From positions 32,832,924 to 32,896,923 of the forward strand of contig OZ024828.1 of the NCBI GenBank assembly GCA_964016985.1: DNA of 64,000 bases, written 5' to 3'. The notes under the pieces are model-generated. The model had not been told where the DNA came from. It was given only the letters and a program-made list of their open reading frames with translations, and did no database searches. The translations under genes were made by a program, and so were the position numbers. Shown here piece after piece: positions 21,887 to 35,127 of this stretch (positions within the stretch are counted from its first letter, which is position 1; each line of letters opens with the position of its first letter). Source of the DNA: Anodontia alba. Lineage: Eukaryota > Mollusca > Bivalvia > Lucinida > Lucinidae.

Positions 21887-22019
21887 CAAAATAATGTTGC
21901 ATAGTCAGATTATACCGCATTAGGTTGAGTTTGGTCATATATTTTGCGGCTGTTTATGCTTCAATAGTATAGGCATTTCAAGGTTCCAAATTGTGTAAAT
22001 TCCGACTCTAACTGAAACT

Positions 22020-22242
22020 TCAGAATAGATAGGGAAACCTCACCCGAGGGTAAGAACTTCAACCAGGGAAGCCAGGAAAATCTCAAATCCTACCCCGAGG
22101 TTGAGATTTCCCTATCCTATGGACTGGCTCATAACGGATTATTTTTCTCCGACCTTTACGTTAATTGTTCCTAGGACCACCATGGTCATGTAAGATAGAA
22201 GTTTCTCACATGGGCAATAAGCCTATCTCATATAGGCAAAGG
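22020..22242 (+). repeat. Family H dispersed repeat, copy 2
   Basis: AGATAGGGAAACCTCACCC with GAGATTTCCCTATC, then GGACTGGCTCATAACGG and TTTCTCACATGGGCAATAAG, as at 7640-7905. A family C element follows immediately. Confidence 0.7.
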
Positions 22243-22521
22243 CATCACGAAAACACGCCTATATAATTTTGACTCCCTTAAACCCCACTTTTATATAGTA
22301 AAACTGGGGTTTACAGGGGTATACATTATTTTTCTTATATTGCTAGAAAATATAGATTGTGGTACTCGTTAGAACCGCCTCGTCGAGGCGGTTCTAACGA
22401 GTACCCACAATCTATATTTTGAGAAGAAATATGAAAAATATAAGAATTTTTTCTATCTGAAAATTTTCCTTTTTTGGTTGTAAAATTTTCAATATATTTG
22501 AATAGGCGTGTTTTCGTAATG
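22243..22521 (-). mobile_element. Family C MITE, copy 9 (reverse)
   Basis: CATCACGAAAACACGCCTAT to ATAGGCGTGTTTTCGTAATG, with intact hairpin (GCCTCGTCGAGGC centre). Confidence 0.93.
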
Positions 22522-22877
22522 GTTGGAGACAATGTACCTTCTTACATATCCGCCAAAAAAGGCTCAAATCATTCTGCAGTCTAATCAAAGAGTTCGCTTT
22601 TCACACGAAGAACTTTTGCATTCTTGGTTAACGGTCCGAAGGTACGTTTTCTGACGTTCGGCTAAAAGGTTATCTACCATTTGGTTAATGTTATCATGAT
22701 CAGCATTAATACGTCATCTAAATGGCGAAATGTTAAACTGAACATTTCAATAATATCGGCTTAACCTATTTATGTCGAGTGGACTCTTCTACCTCAGGGC
22801 CTTGGACGAGTTCATTTTTGTGTAGGCGTTGTCTGGTTAGTTTTATTGTTATAATTTGTAGAGATTTCTGAACTTAA

Positions 22878-22946
22878 TGTAAACAGCGTAGATCCTGATC
22901 AGACACCGCTTTCTGCGGACTCTGATCAGTGTCGACACTGTTTGCC
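22878..22946. repeat. Family D hairpin, copy 7
   Basis: TAAACAGCGTAGATCCTGAT with CAGTGTCGACACTGTTTGCC, around GACACCGCTTTCTGCGGAC. Confidence 0.65.
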
Positions 22947-23084
22947 AGTGTCCCTTTTTTATGGAACGCTAGGCATAAATGTGTTTACTGTCAAATGAAA
23001 GATACACAGAGCTACAATAAACTCTTTGGGTCGCAAATGATTTTACCTAAAAGTATACCCTTATTTGTTTGTATAGTTAAGTAC

Positions 23085-23364
23085 CATCACAAAAACATGC
23101 CTATATAATTTTGACCCCCTTAAACCCCACTTTTATATGGTAAAAATGGGGTTTACAGGGGTATACATTATTTTTCTTATTTCTGCTCAAAAACATAGAT
23201 TGTGGGTATTCGTTAGAACCGCCTCGCCAAGGCGGTTCTAACGAGTACCCACAATCTATGTTTTGAGCAGAAATATGAAAAATATTAGATTTTTTATCTA
23301 AAAAATTCCAGTTTTTTATGGTGAAATTTTCCGTATATATTTGAATAGGCGTGTTTTCGTAATG
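23085..23364 (-). mobile_element. Family C MITE, copy 10 (reverse)
   Basis: CATCACAAAAACATGCCTAT to ATAGGCGTGTTTTCGTAATG; intact hairpin with a GCCTCGCCAAGGC centre. Confidence 0.92.
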
Positions 23365-23521
23365 CCAATCCCATATAGGTATTATTAAGAAGAAGGAAAG
23401 GAGTCTCATAGACTTTGTGACCAGACGATAAGGTATATTGTTTATGATGCTCTAAACAAAAACAGCATGCTTCTTAAGAAAGGTAAAACCAGCCGTATTT
23501 TGTGTATGAAAATTACTTCAG

Positions 23522-23746
23522 TTAACCCTTAAAGCGCCAAGAAAAACTGCATCTGAAAATGTCGTCTGTTTATGTCGTCTGCTGAATATTCTTGCAGACT
23601 TTTCAAACCTATTTTTGCATACAGGCAAACAGTGTGGACCCTGATCAGACTGCTCCTAAATGAGCAATCTGATCTGGGTCCACACTGTTTGCAAAAATGA
23701 CTTTTAAAATCACAAGCAGATGACAAAGCAGACGACAATAGTTGTG
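23522..23746 (-). mobile_element. Family D MITE (type of copy 4, reverse, one end lost)
   Basis: TTAACCCTTAAAGCGCCAAG at the left. The hairpin GCAAACAGTGTGGACCCTGA with its full inverse is at 23631-23694. GCAGACGACAATAGTTGTGA is near the right, but the terminal inverted repeat is not found. It mirrors 10330-10558. Confidence 0.75.
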
Positions 23747-23945
23747 AAGAAAACTCATACGACTGTATACAAACTCGATACAGGGGAGCATATAGGTGTC
23801 AGTTTATTTAAAACCTGTTTACAATTTGTAACTGACTATAATGTTTAACCAGATCTCCCATATACTGTATTCCAGTATCTAACTACATACATTAATACAT
23901 ATAGCAGTAAAAAAAAGTTAACAATTCTCAAACTTCAGTCAAAGT

Positions 23946-24304
23946 ACCGTCGAACCTCAATAGCTCGAACACCGATGGCTCGTTCACCATGGCTGATTCG
24001 AAGTCGTTTTTGAGTCCCTACAAAATTCCTCCGATAGCTCAAGAAGACAAATATTTAGGGAGAATTTCCTGTTTTATCATGAAATTGTATGTTGTATATA
24101 CTCATTAGAATCGCCTCATCGAGGCGATTCTAATGAGTACATACAACATATAATTATTATGTAGAAAATTGAAAAGAGTTTACTAAATCATCGCCATTTG
24201 CTTCCTGACCAGGCGCCATGGTTAACCCTCAGTGGTTCGAACTACCTATGTCTCGAACAAATTTCAGTGGTCCCAAAGATGTTCGAGCCATTGAAGTTCG
24301 ACTG
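23946..24304. mobile_element. Family A MITE, copy 5
   Basis: CCGTCGAACCTCAATAGCTC to GAGCCATTGAAGTTCGACTG, with the central hairpin ATTAGAATCGCCTCATCGAG and its inverse. Confidence 0.9.
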
Positions 24305-24739
24305 TATATGTACTGTAAAGTTTGCGATAAAATGTGCACTACGTTGCCTTTTACAGAAACCAATAATTATGCCGGTTTATTTTAAACAAAAATGTGCAAA
24401 CTTGACATATTGAATACTATGTCCGTCAATAATAGCTTCTTATCTTTGGAACTCTACGTCCTTTTTTATCTTCAAGTATTGCCAAGGTTCTTTTGAAAGC
24501 ATTGGCATAGTGCAACCGTTACAAAATGACAAAATTATTTCCTTAGAAAAAAGATAGATATCCAGGAGGAACCCAAATTAAAGAATATAGCCTAACACTT
24601 ACACCAAAAGGAAAAACGAACAAACCTAGACAGAGAGCACCCAAACCACACACCAAAGAAAAACATATTAGCAACCAGCTGTTTCTTCCCCAACATGATG
24701 ATAATAATACAATACAGGATTAGCTCAACACGACAATAA

Positions 24740-25017
24740 CATTATGAAAACATGCCTATTTAATTATATTGAAAATTTCATCACCAAAAAACTGAATGTT
24801 TTCAGATAAAAATTCTGATGTTTTTCACATTTCTGCTCAAAACATAAATTATGGGTACTCATTAGAACCGCCTCGCCGAGGCGGTTCTAATGAGTACCCA
24901 CAATCTATGTTTTGGACCAGAAATAAGAAAAAATAATGTATACCTCTGTAAACCTTACTTTTACTATATAAAAGTGGGGTTTAAGAGGGTTAAAATTAGG
25001 TATGTTTTCGTGATGGA
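24740..25017 (+). mobile_element. Family C MITE, copy 11
   Basis: CATTATGAAAACATGCCTAT to GGTATGTTTTCGTGATG. The hairpin is intact but with paired variants in both arms (CTCATTAGAACC and GGTTCTAATGAG, where most copies read CGTT and AACG). Confidence 0.92.
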
Positions 25018-25714
25018 AAACGAACAGGAAAAAACACGAAAAACGTCCAGCAGCGAGTTGCTACAAGACCCTACAAAGAATCAGGAATACTAGAACCACC
25101 ACTTTAGCATGGTCACCAGTAAAAACGGGGATAAATCGAGTTTAGTGGTTTGAAAACCTTACTTCAGATGTCAAAAAGAATATTTAAGTTTACGCGTTAA
25201 AAAATTTATTTGATCATTAGGTTAAAAAGAAATACGTAAATCTATTATTTTGCAAAATGCAAATGTACTTGTAGATTTCCAGCCATTTAAGGTGTTAGAC
25301 ATGGCATACTCACGTTGGCACGAGCATTTGCAGAATTCCCTTAAAACTTCCGCAATTTGGTTGCGATATTTGTTGACGTCAGTTTAGTAAGAGAATCACC
25401 ATTTAATCCTTCAAAGATGACTGAGCAAATTTTAAAGTCAGATATTATGAGAAGACAGCGCAAATTCTATTGTCGGATATGATGTTGAAATTACCACTTG
25501 TACGTGACCAGCCGCGGGATAACAAAATTTAAAATATTTACTAGATTATTGAAATTTATGGTTGTGTTAGGAATAGCTTGTTTTGTATTATAGCCAATAA
25601 TGGATGGGCACTAAGGGCGGCAAACCCTGGATCAAATTTGCGATTACCTAAAACTAAATTGTCCATTGAAAATCATATAGGCTGCGCAATGCAAAAACGT
25701 ATCTTCGGCACATG
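25018..25714. other. Gene-free stretch
   Basis: AT-rich sequence without supported exons or a repeat family I recognise. Confidence 0.4.
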
Positions 25715-25795
25715 TGGACAGAGAGAAGGTCCAGATCAGACTGCGCGGATGCGCATCCGCGCAGTCTGATCAGGGCCTTGCCTGTCCGCTGACAG
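25715..25795. repeat. Family M repeat
   Basis: Compact palindrome: CCAGATCAGACTGCGCGGAT with its inverse GCGCAGTCTGATCAGGGCC. Confidence 0.75.
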
Positions 25796-25934
25796 AATCA
25801 TTGGACATGAAAGAATGGAGAGTAAACGCCCGAATGAGACTTTGCACATGCAGGCGATGAATCTGAATCAGCGCATTTGCGCATACTCGAGATCACTTTT
25901 TTGCTTGATGTGGCCCATATGCAAATGTTTGTTT

Positions 25935-26240
25935 GTTTGTGTTGTGGTTTTACGGCCCAGTCAACCCAATGGGGTCATGTCGAGCGCGGTCAGTTTACCT
26001 GACCACACGTTTACTGGGCAGGCTTAGTCCTCTAAGCGGTTAACCAGTATTGTGCACATTCTTTCGCCAGAAACTGACAACTGCCCCTTTTTGAATCAGC
26101 GGAAGGGAGAGAATGACCGTAGGAAATATTTCATGATCAATTTCCACGAAAGAATGTTGTCGACCTCGGCGGGGGGTTGAACCCGCGACCTCCTGGTCTC
26201 CAGTCGGACGGCGCATCCAACTGAGCCTCCGAGGCCGGCC
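25935..26240 (-). mobile_element. SINE (family S), copy 2, in the GPCR 3' flank
   Basis: Reverse-oriented full copy. The head at the right end carries A- and B-boxes on the minus strand (GTTGGATGCGCC; GGTTCAACCCCC). The body ends TTTACGGCCCAGTCAACCC on the plus strand. Its head begins about 42 bases after the GPCR stop codon in the same orientation, so it probably lies in that transcript's 3' UTR. Confidence 0.85.
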
Positions 26241-26282
26241 CTTATGCAAATGATGTGGCACAATGCTTTCTATTCGCAATCT

Positions 26283-27145
26283 TCACGGAATGCTTTCAGC
26301 GTTCTGCCTGGTATGAATAGGCAAGTTATCAAACCCATTTGATTCATTTATTTCTCCCTTTGTATCTGTCAAACATAATGCGTTTCTTTGGATTCTTGAA
26401 GCTTTCTTTGCAATTCGTTCTAGGTTAGAAACAGGCTTTTTACCACACTTGCCAGTTAGAACTTGTCGATAAGCACTGGCAAACTTTTTTTGAGTAGTGA
26501 AGTAGATAAGCCAGTTGACTGACGGATGCAGATGAGCAAACGTGGTAATGTAAACATGCGCCTCGTGCGAGAAAGCGTCCTTGCTATCGACTACCAGGAT
26601 CAGGGCGTAAGGAGTCCAGCATAAAACAAAGACCGCGTAGATAACAAAAATACTTTTAGCAACGTGAAGCTGCAGATTTGGCTTTGCGGACTGTTCCGTT
26701 GGTGTGCTTGTTCCTGCTTTGATATAGTCTCTCATTCTCTTTTTGTGGTTGTGCACAAAACGATACAGGCGTAAGTAGCACAGTCCAATCATTAGAAAGG
26801 GAATCCATACTAACGTGACACTGAATATCACTGTATAGTAATATGTAGCCATTCTGTCCCAGATACATTGTATACTTTTCCTGTCAAAACTATGGTCTCC
26901 TATTCCAGCCAGATTCAGCAGAACAAGGCCAATGCCAACACTGTATAAACTTGTACAGATTATGATGCAGTTTCGTTTCGAAAATATTTTTTCATAGTAA
27001 CTTCGACGACAGACAAAGACGTACCTATTCAAGCTCAACATAGCAATGGTCATTAGTGACGTCGTGCAAGATATGGTACAAAGCTCTCCGACGGATTTAC
27101 ATAGTCTTGGAATACTATCAAAGAACTCTTCTCCTTCAAGTTTGG
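26283..27145 (-). CDS. GPCR exon 2 (TM3 to C-terminus)
   Basis: The acceptor (minus strand TTTATTCTTTCAG) ends at 27146. The exon starts AKLEGEEFFDSIPRLCKSVG and carries TM3 to TM7 and the C-tail. ECL2 contains the partner cysteine in SIQCIWDR. Stop TGA at 26285-26283. Confidence 0.9.
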
Positions 27146-27939
27146 CTGAAAGAATAAATGTATTAATTAATACAAATATTTTATATTGTTAACATTGCTT
27201 ATATCTGTTAATTTTACTTTTGCTTCTAATGGTCGGGTGCCAGTCCGTACAAACGAATCAGTCCAGGGGCTTGAATGCTGGAGTTATCAATATTGCTATG
27301 GAATCAATAAGTTGCCTTGGCTTTTCTGTGTCAGCGCAAGACTTTAATATAGGGATCAAACATGGTTCTTCATGCATTAACATTCGCCAGGTCCCGTGGG
27401 AGGTGTTGAAAACCGAGGCCGAAGGCGCGTGAATTGCCTTGTTAATACACGGCTTTTCGCCAGTTAATGCACGGCTGTTAATATCGTGCGACACTGCTTT
27501 TTATGCAATAATGAGTATCTTTCCGCTAAGCTAAGGAGAATGAATACATCAAATAGATCGTTTGCAATTCCTACCAAAGGCGACAACTACTTGTACCTTG
27601 CCGAAAGAGTGATTTGGTTATTACTTTGATATGCCACTACTGTACCGCTATAGTATTTTCACTACAAAAACATCCGATCAGGAACGGAAATGAGCTTTCG
27701 TTTTCCGAAGCTAAATCCAAGACTACTCAAATGCTGGCAAAATTTAGATGAGGGCGCCGTTAATACGGAAATATAAATTGATTAAGTGCCATGACCCATC
27801 TCCATTGTTAAAGCTGCAAATCGTTTGCAAAAAGCGGTGATAATGTGCATTTCCATCGTTTATTATGGAGGAACGAAACTGTTTTAAGGCCTGAATAAAT
27901 AAATGTTCTGTTTCCGATTTCATCACCAATATGCTATAG

Positions 27940-27999
<60 letters not shown>

Positions 28000-28664
28000 C
28001 CCCCCCCCCCCAGTCAACATTCTACGTAAATCTATATCGGGCCATCATCGGCCCGTCAGGGTAGCTGACGGGCCGATGACGGTCCGATGTAGATTTACGT
28101 AGAATGCTAGCTGGGTCTCTCTCTCTTTCTCCTTTTTTTCAAAGTCAAACTACGGTCGATGGATCGTATTTTTAATGGAATCTTAAAATATTTTGACTTC
28201 TCTTACCGAACATTTGACCGTTTTTGAATACCGGTGATAAGAAGGGCGCTGTGTTAAACAGTTTTTATTAGCTCATCTGAGCACGAAGTGTTCATGGTGA
28301 GCTACTGTGGTCAGTCAATGTCCGTTGTCCGTCGTGTGTCGTCCGGGTCAACAATTGCTTTAAAAGCCTACTCCTCCTACACCCCTGGGCCACTTGACTC
28401 GGCACTTGGTAGAAAGCATTAGGGTGACTTGTAGATTTAAGGAAAGCTAAAATCGTACTGATCCGAAATCAAACATGGCCGCCATGCCGGCCATCTTAAA
28501 AATCTATTTTTTACTTCTTCTCCTGAACCGCAAAAGCCAAATGACTCGAAACTTAGCTGGAAGCATGGGGTGATTTTTAGATCAAAACAGCTAAAATCGT
28601 TCCGATCGGAAATCCCAAATAGCTGCAATGGCGGCCATCCTAAAACTCTTTTTTTTTTTCTTTT

Positions 28665-28696
<32 letters not shown>

Positions 28697-31600
28697 TTTT
28701 TTTTTCGCTTCTTTTTCCTTAACCAAAGGCCCAATTGACTCGAAAATTGGTAGGAAGCATCGGGATGACTTGTAGATCAAAAATAGCTAAAATCGTTCCG
28801 ATCGGAAATCCAAGATAGCGGCCATCTTGAAAATCTATTTATCGCTTCTTCTCCTTAACCAAAAGGCCAGCTGACTCGAAACTTGGTAGGAAGCATTGGG
28901 ATGACTTGTAGATTAAAAATAGCTCAAATTGTATTGACAGGAACTCTAAATGGCGGCTATGGTGGCCATCTTGAAAATCTATTTTGAATTTTTTTCTCCT
29001 GAACCAAAAGGGCAACTGACTCAAAGTTCATTGGAAGTATAGAGGTGACTTGTAAATCAACAGTAGCTGTAGCTAAAATCGTTCTGATTGGAAATCTAAG
29101 ACGGCAGCCATCTTGTATATGCTTTTTTATCTTTCCCTGCCACTGAGCTTTTTACATGTATAAAATCATTCTTCAGAAACCACTTAGCCAATTTCCACCA
29201 AATTTCACATTGATCCTACTGTTGATTGAAATGTGATTGACAGTTTGTTAAAATGATCAAGCCCCATTGACTGTCATGGCAATATATTCTTCTTCAAAAA
29301 CAAGAACTGCTTAAATGATGATTATTCCATTAGTTGCAATGATAGAATTGAAAAAATGTTGCATAACATCTTCATATCTGCAGTGGCTATGTCACTCAGG
29401 TGAGCGAGCCGTGGCCCATGCGCCTCTTGTTTAATTTTAGGCCGAGATGTGGCTGCACGCTTCGAAATATACTGCACTAATGTGCTCGGTTTGGCTTGAA
29501 AGAATGCAGGCATACTGGAAATGAATGAACGATAAAGACCGACAATATCCGCAAATTGGTACTGACAAATTATGTAATGAACGAATATGAAATTCGGGAT
29601 CGTCCAAGGTTGGTTGAGAAGTATTTGTTTTTCTTCGTGTGCAATGCGAAAAAGAAAGTCGGCGCATTTTGTTGACGATCGGGAAATCGGAACATAACAT
29701 TGTTTAGGCCTAAGCAACAGCTAATCCGAGCGGGAAGACGGAAAAGGAAATAGCAAGTGTTATTGTTTTCAATCAACAGCTAGCTGGTCATGTGATCGAA
29801 ATCCACGTGACTTAATGACGATTTGAGTTCCGGAGAATTTGGCACCTCTATGAAATTGATTTTATCCCTGGTACTGGGGCTTTATGTTTTAGCAGTAAAC
29901 TTTTCGCTTGCATGTTCGGAGAGTACCCATTTCCATAAACAGCGAAATCAGTAATTATTAAAGTTACTATTAGATGGAATCACTTCTATGGTCTCTGATT
30001 AACATTATTAGATAGACGTAAACGTGCAAAGCAGATATTCATGTCACTTACAATAAGTTTAAAGATCATTATGACTTTTCGAAACAAAGGTACTTTCATT
30101 CTCTTTAAAGTTGTAATGATATTTTCATTAATTTTCATCTTATTTGTATAGGACATGCGTGACAATGTCAGAACCATATTTCCTAGTCACATCAATTCAA
30201 GGTAAGAAATTGCAACTGGTCAGTCAGACTTTTGTGTCTGTTGTCCTTTTCGCATTACTCGGAAAGACGTTTTTTGTGTTAATTTGATTTTTATTGTTTC
30301 TCTTTCATGCATTGACTGAGTTGGGAGCCTTTATGCGAATCTACTTTTTATGTATTTCTGTCGGGCCCCAGGGTGAATTGTCCAGCTGTAGAAGTGCTTT
30401 AAATCCCTCGTTGTTTATTCTTTTGACCGTTCAGTGGCGGTGGTCCCTGTGTTAGTCTTACCCTTTGTTGCTTTGTGGTTTATTCTAAGAGGTGATTTGT
30501 TTTAAGTTTTACCTTAACTTATTTTGTTTTTGTGTTTTTCCTTTGAGCATTTCGATTACCTCGCTTCGGGAAGAAAAAGCTAATCTTAGTGCTTTTCGTA
30601 CGTTTGTTTGATTTGTGCTTATTTGTTCTTAACTCTTTCCTCTTCCTCTTGGTGTCTGGGAAGGGCTGCGGCTTATAATTGTGGCACTCCCTGGACTTTT
30701 CTCTTAGCTTTTTGAATGAAAGTATTTTGGTTAGATTGTCTATGTCTTGTCAAAAGCCAATTGTCTTTCCATTTTTCTGTGTTTTGTTCGCGAATATTTA
30801 CCCTAAAATTTAAATTACGGCCAAGAATTTATCTGACCTATGCAATTTCTATAACAAAATAATGTTTTGATTTTTGTCTGAAAAACATACATTTCTTTGC
30901 TGAATTTTAATTATTGATGATTCAAAAAATTTGAACAAAGCAACTTGTTCAAAACCTGCCTCAAATTTACATATCTTTCCGATTTCTGCATAACTTGCAG
31001 TCATTTTACTATGGAGAAAAAATAAAATTATTTGATTTTTCTCTTAAACCAATGTACAATGAACAAAATAAAATTGTGCATTGATACAATGTGGTTACGA
31101 CAGAACGGTTTGCATTAAATCAATATACGGTGTATAAAAACAAAAATCCTTATCTGTATAAAGTGCCTGGTAAAAATCGACGTTTGAAATATAGCGAAAG
31201 GAAAGTAAACTCTACTTTTTATATTTTTTGCTTGATTTTCGGCGATAACTTTTTTATTTGTGATTTTGGAAAACATGTCCAGCGAGAAAGTTGTTCAGGA
31301 GAACCGGCGCAAACTTCTCCAAAAGGTTCCAGCTCTAACCATTTATACATTCTTTTTCCAATTAGACGATCATTTTTTGACATTTCTGGTTTAGACGCAA
31401 AAGACTATCTTTACAGGCCCCGCCTTTACCAGTTTCACATCAAAGTTTAAGGGCAACCATTGTTGTTCAGTCAAGCAGTATTGTGGGTCGATAAATATGA
31501 ATTCGAATCTTCTCCTGTGCATACTTTACAGAACTGCGTAACTAGATACAAAATACCTTTAGGGGCTACATGCGTCGTATTTAGTGCGAATGTGAACATG

Positions 31601-32262
31601 CTTAAACGAGTACAAATGATAAAATATCTTGTAAGTAGTTGCGGTCATGGTACCAAAGCCGTAATTCAAAATCATAAATCCATAAACGAATGACGAATCA
31701 GAATGTTCAGACCAACAGACATGGACCCCAGAACAAAGGGTGTAATCAGGCGTCCGCGGATAGTAAGCATTACTTGGTAAGCAAGCTTTGCCCACCATGC
31801 CCATGGGCCTGAACGAAGGAAATATCGGTAGAAGCGTATGTCCGGGATTTGGGAAGTTTACTTATGGCGCGTCACTGGCAAAAACATCAGAAACAATTCT
31901 GGAAACTGCCACATTGTAGGGATTGACTAGATCATGATGTCTCCCATAGAACTTCTTAAGTGTTGCTACCAATTTGGTTTTTTGATACCCCTGGCTCAAC
32001 AACTTTTGAGTGAGCACTTTCCCACGCTCCATGAAGTCCTGATAATTTGAACAAGTTCTGGCATAACGGATTAACTGTGAAACGTAAACGCCGTATGCTG
32101 GTGCAGAAGGGATATTACTGCTCAGGAAAGGAAAGTTAACGATGGGAAAATTGAAGTCATCCCGTTTGTCGTAAAGCCTAGTAGTAAGCTTTCCATTGTC
32201 GATGTAGAGATAACAATCCAAGTATGAGGAGGAGGCTGAAGTCTCCGTTGTTTCCTTTATTA

Positions 32263-32295
<33 letters not shown>

Positions 32296-33152
32296 AAACA
32301 TTGCATACATATTTGAGGACACTTCATTCGCGCCATTCAAACACCGTGTCTTGAAGGTTTGTGTTTCATTTTGTGTCATCTCCCAGAGAAATGGATAAAA
32401 AGGACTGAAAATACACGAGAGAATTAGAAAAGGATGAGATAAAACGCGAAAGGCAAAAATCATAACAAGCCACGTTATATTTCCCCTACCTAGATCCGTA
32501 CCACCACATGACCACCAAGTCATTTGTGGAGGTAAAACAATTAATATAAGCATGCATGAATGAATCCTCCTCATAGCATTATGATACCATTAGGATAAGG
32601 ATATGTCATTAGAGTTAAAACAGACGAGACATGATAGAATTCGTTTTACGTGTTTGAATGTTATGAGTCACGTCAAGAGAAAACGTGTCCAGTCGAAATA
32701 CGCATATTCAGGCCACCCTGTGCCACTAGTCTTACCCGGATCTATGTTACCTGCATGTTTATACAATCAATGGTATCAAATAATTATTCCCACGCTTTTG
32801 CAATAGGGATATTGTGAACGTCTTCGTCCGTCCGTTCCTCATGCTATTTCCTAAACCACTGGGCAAAATTTAACCAATCTTGCTATATGACTTCCCCTTT
32901 TCCGTCCGTCCATCTGGGCCGCTATTAGCAAAATTAGCACAGAGCGTAGAGATTTAGCGATGGCATGCGCAATCTAGATTTTAATTGCACTAAGTTTCGT
33001 CTCGGATATCCGCATATGCTCGACAGCTTTTACACGTATTTTCGCGTGATTGGGACGCCAAATATTTATGACTATTCTGACTTTTTTTTTTGGTGGGGAT
33101 GGGGCTAAAACATGCTGAGGAAATGGAAATAAACAGATAGATAATCAAAATG

Positions 33153-33192
<40 letters not shown>

Positions 33193-34241
33193 GGTTCTGA
33201 ACAATCATCTTCGAATTTGATTTGGATGGGATATATGCTGGACTTTTGTTATCCGTTTGGTGTTTTGAATGCCTATTGCAATAATTTTCGCGACCTGCTT
33301 CTAATGCGCATAAGCTTCACTGAAACAGGTTCTTACATAAGAACATTTTAGTCAATAAACTTACATCGTAATGCGAATATACATATAAAATAAATAGTGT
33401 TTAATTAGCATCCATCCAATTTTGCAAGTTTTCTAGAACTGATACATGGCCAAGTCTCTTACTAAGAATATAACACATTTTTATCTAATTTCGCTATAAA
33501 TGTTACACAGGCAATATATTCTAAAAGGAAAAGTCCTTGAGGACAATGAACACATTCACAAAACTGAAAACTGAAAACGGGTGAAAACGGGTGAAGAGTC
33601 AATTAATCTAATAGTTAGGTTTCTCAATTTCGGTGTCTTGCAAAAAAAAGTAACCATAGCATCGGAAAGTTATACGGCTGAGTTTTTGTATATATAAAGC
33701 TTGGATATAGGGATCAAACATGTTTTTTCATGCATTAACATTCGCAAGGTCTCGTGGGAGGTGTTGAAAACCGAGGCTGAAGGCCGCGGTTTTCAAAATC
33801 TCCCAAGGGACCTGACGAATGTTAATACATTGAAAAATCATGTTCGATCGCTATTATTGCATAAAAACTGAAAACATTTGCTACATTTCGCGTTATTTCT
33901 TGCACTATTTTGTTTCGCCTTTTCCCCGATGTCGCGCGAACGTTATTTGCACGGACTATGTCCGTTCTAGAGCAGGGCAGTACACATCTCGTGACGGCAG
34001 CAATTCTTTTGGCCCGGTACGAGCATATTGAAAGTTGCGTAGCCGTGCATTAACAGCGCGTGATTTGCCTTGTTAATACACAGTTTTCGCTGGTTAATGC
34101 ACGGCTGTTAATAACGTGCGACACTGTTTTTTATGCAATAATATTGGTTCATACCAAACCGCCGTATAGCAATGCGAAACGAATTGCATTTCGGAGAAAC
34201 GCGTGTATTTTGCAGCAACTGTAAGTTCTATTAAGCGGATA

Positions 34242-34311
<70 letters not shown>

Positions 34312-35077
34312 CACCCAATATACACCCAACACGCAATAAATTAATCTGTAAGGTAAATGTCTGAATATAAATTAGTACCGATTGTTAAAAATTCTTGTCG
34401 CGTTTTGTAAAATGGCGTGTATTTAAAGGAATTGTGATTTCATTTTAGTTTGTGGAAATTACGTCAGTTTTACGTTTGGTCTCCATACATTCTTACCCAG
34501 CATATTTCGTCAACAAAGGTTTTGAAAAACAAGGAACATGCATGTTTAAGACTTACGTAAGTACAATACAGTGTTCTATACTTATATTCTTTTTTGAAAA
34601 AAAAAGAAAGAAACATAAGTATGAACGCCCGAAAGATGTCTGGTAAAATTTAAAATGTGTCATTTGAAATGGTGTCATAAAATTTGCATTCAAACGTTTC
34701 CTTACAGGTTTATTGTAGCGGCCACATTGGAAGAAATATCGAACACTTTTTGGTGTTAATCTATTTCTGTATACCTTCTAATTAAGGCTATAGAAAACGG
34801 TAGAAGGTTTATTTAGTTTAAACATATTTTATTTCCAATTTAGTGCATGTACAAAACATACAATGTCATAACACAACCAGGATTAGAACGGAAGCTTAAA
34901 GCTTATTTTGTTCTTTTCCCAAAACTGTATATATACTGGCAGAAAAAAACAACTAATACAATACTAATATTTACAAGCGGTTACATCTTATGCATTACAT
35001 GCATGTTAATACAGTTTAAATTCGCATTATATATACTAAGAAAATAAACTAACATGTAAGGAGTATTTAGTAGCTAA

Positions 35078-35127
<50 letters not shown>

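Noticed and set aside
31091..31450. 119-codon plus-strand open frame in the GPCR intron
   Set aside because: No recognisable motif, no splice or promoter context, and AT-biased composition. It may belong to the tail of the nearby retroelement.
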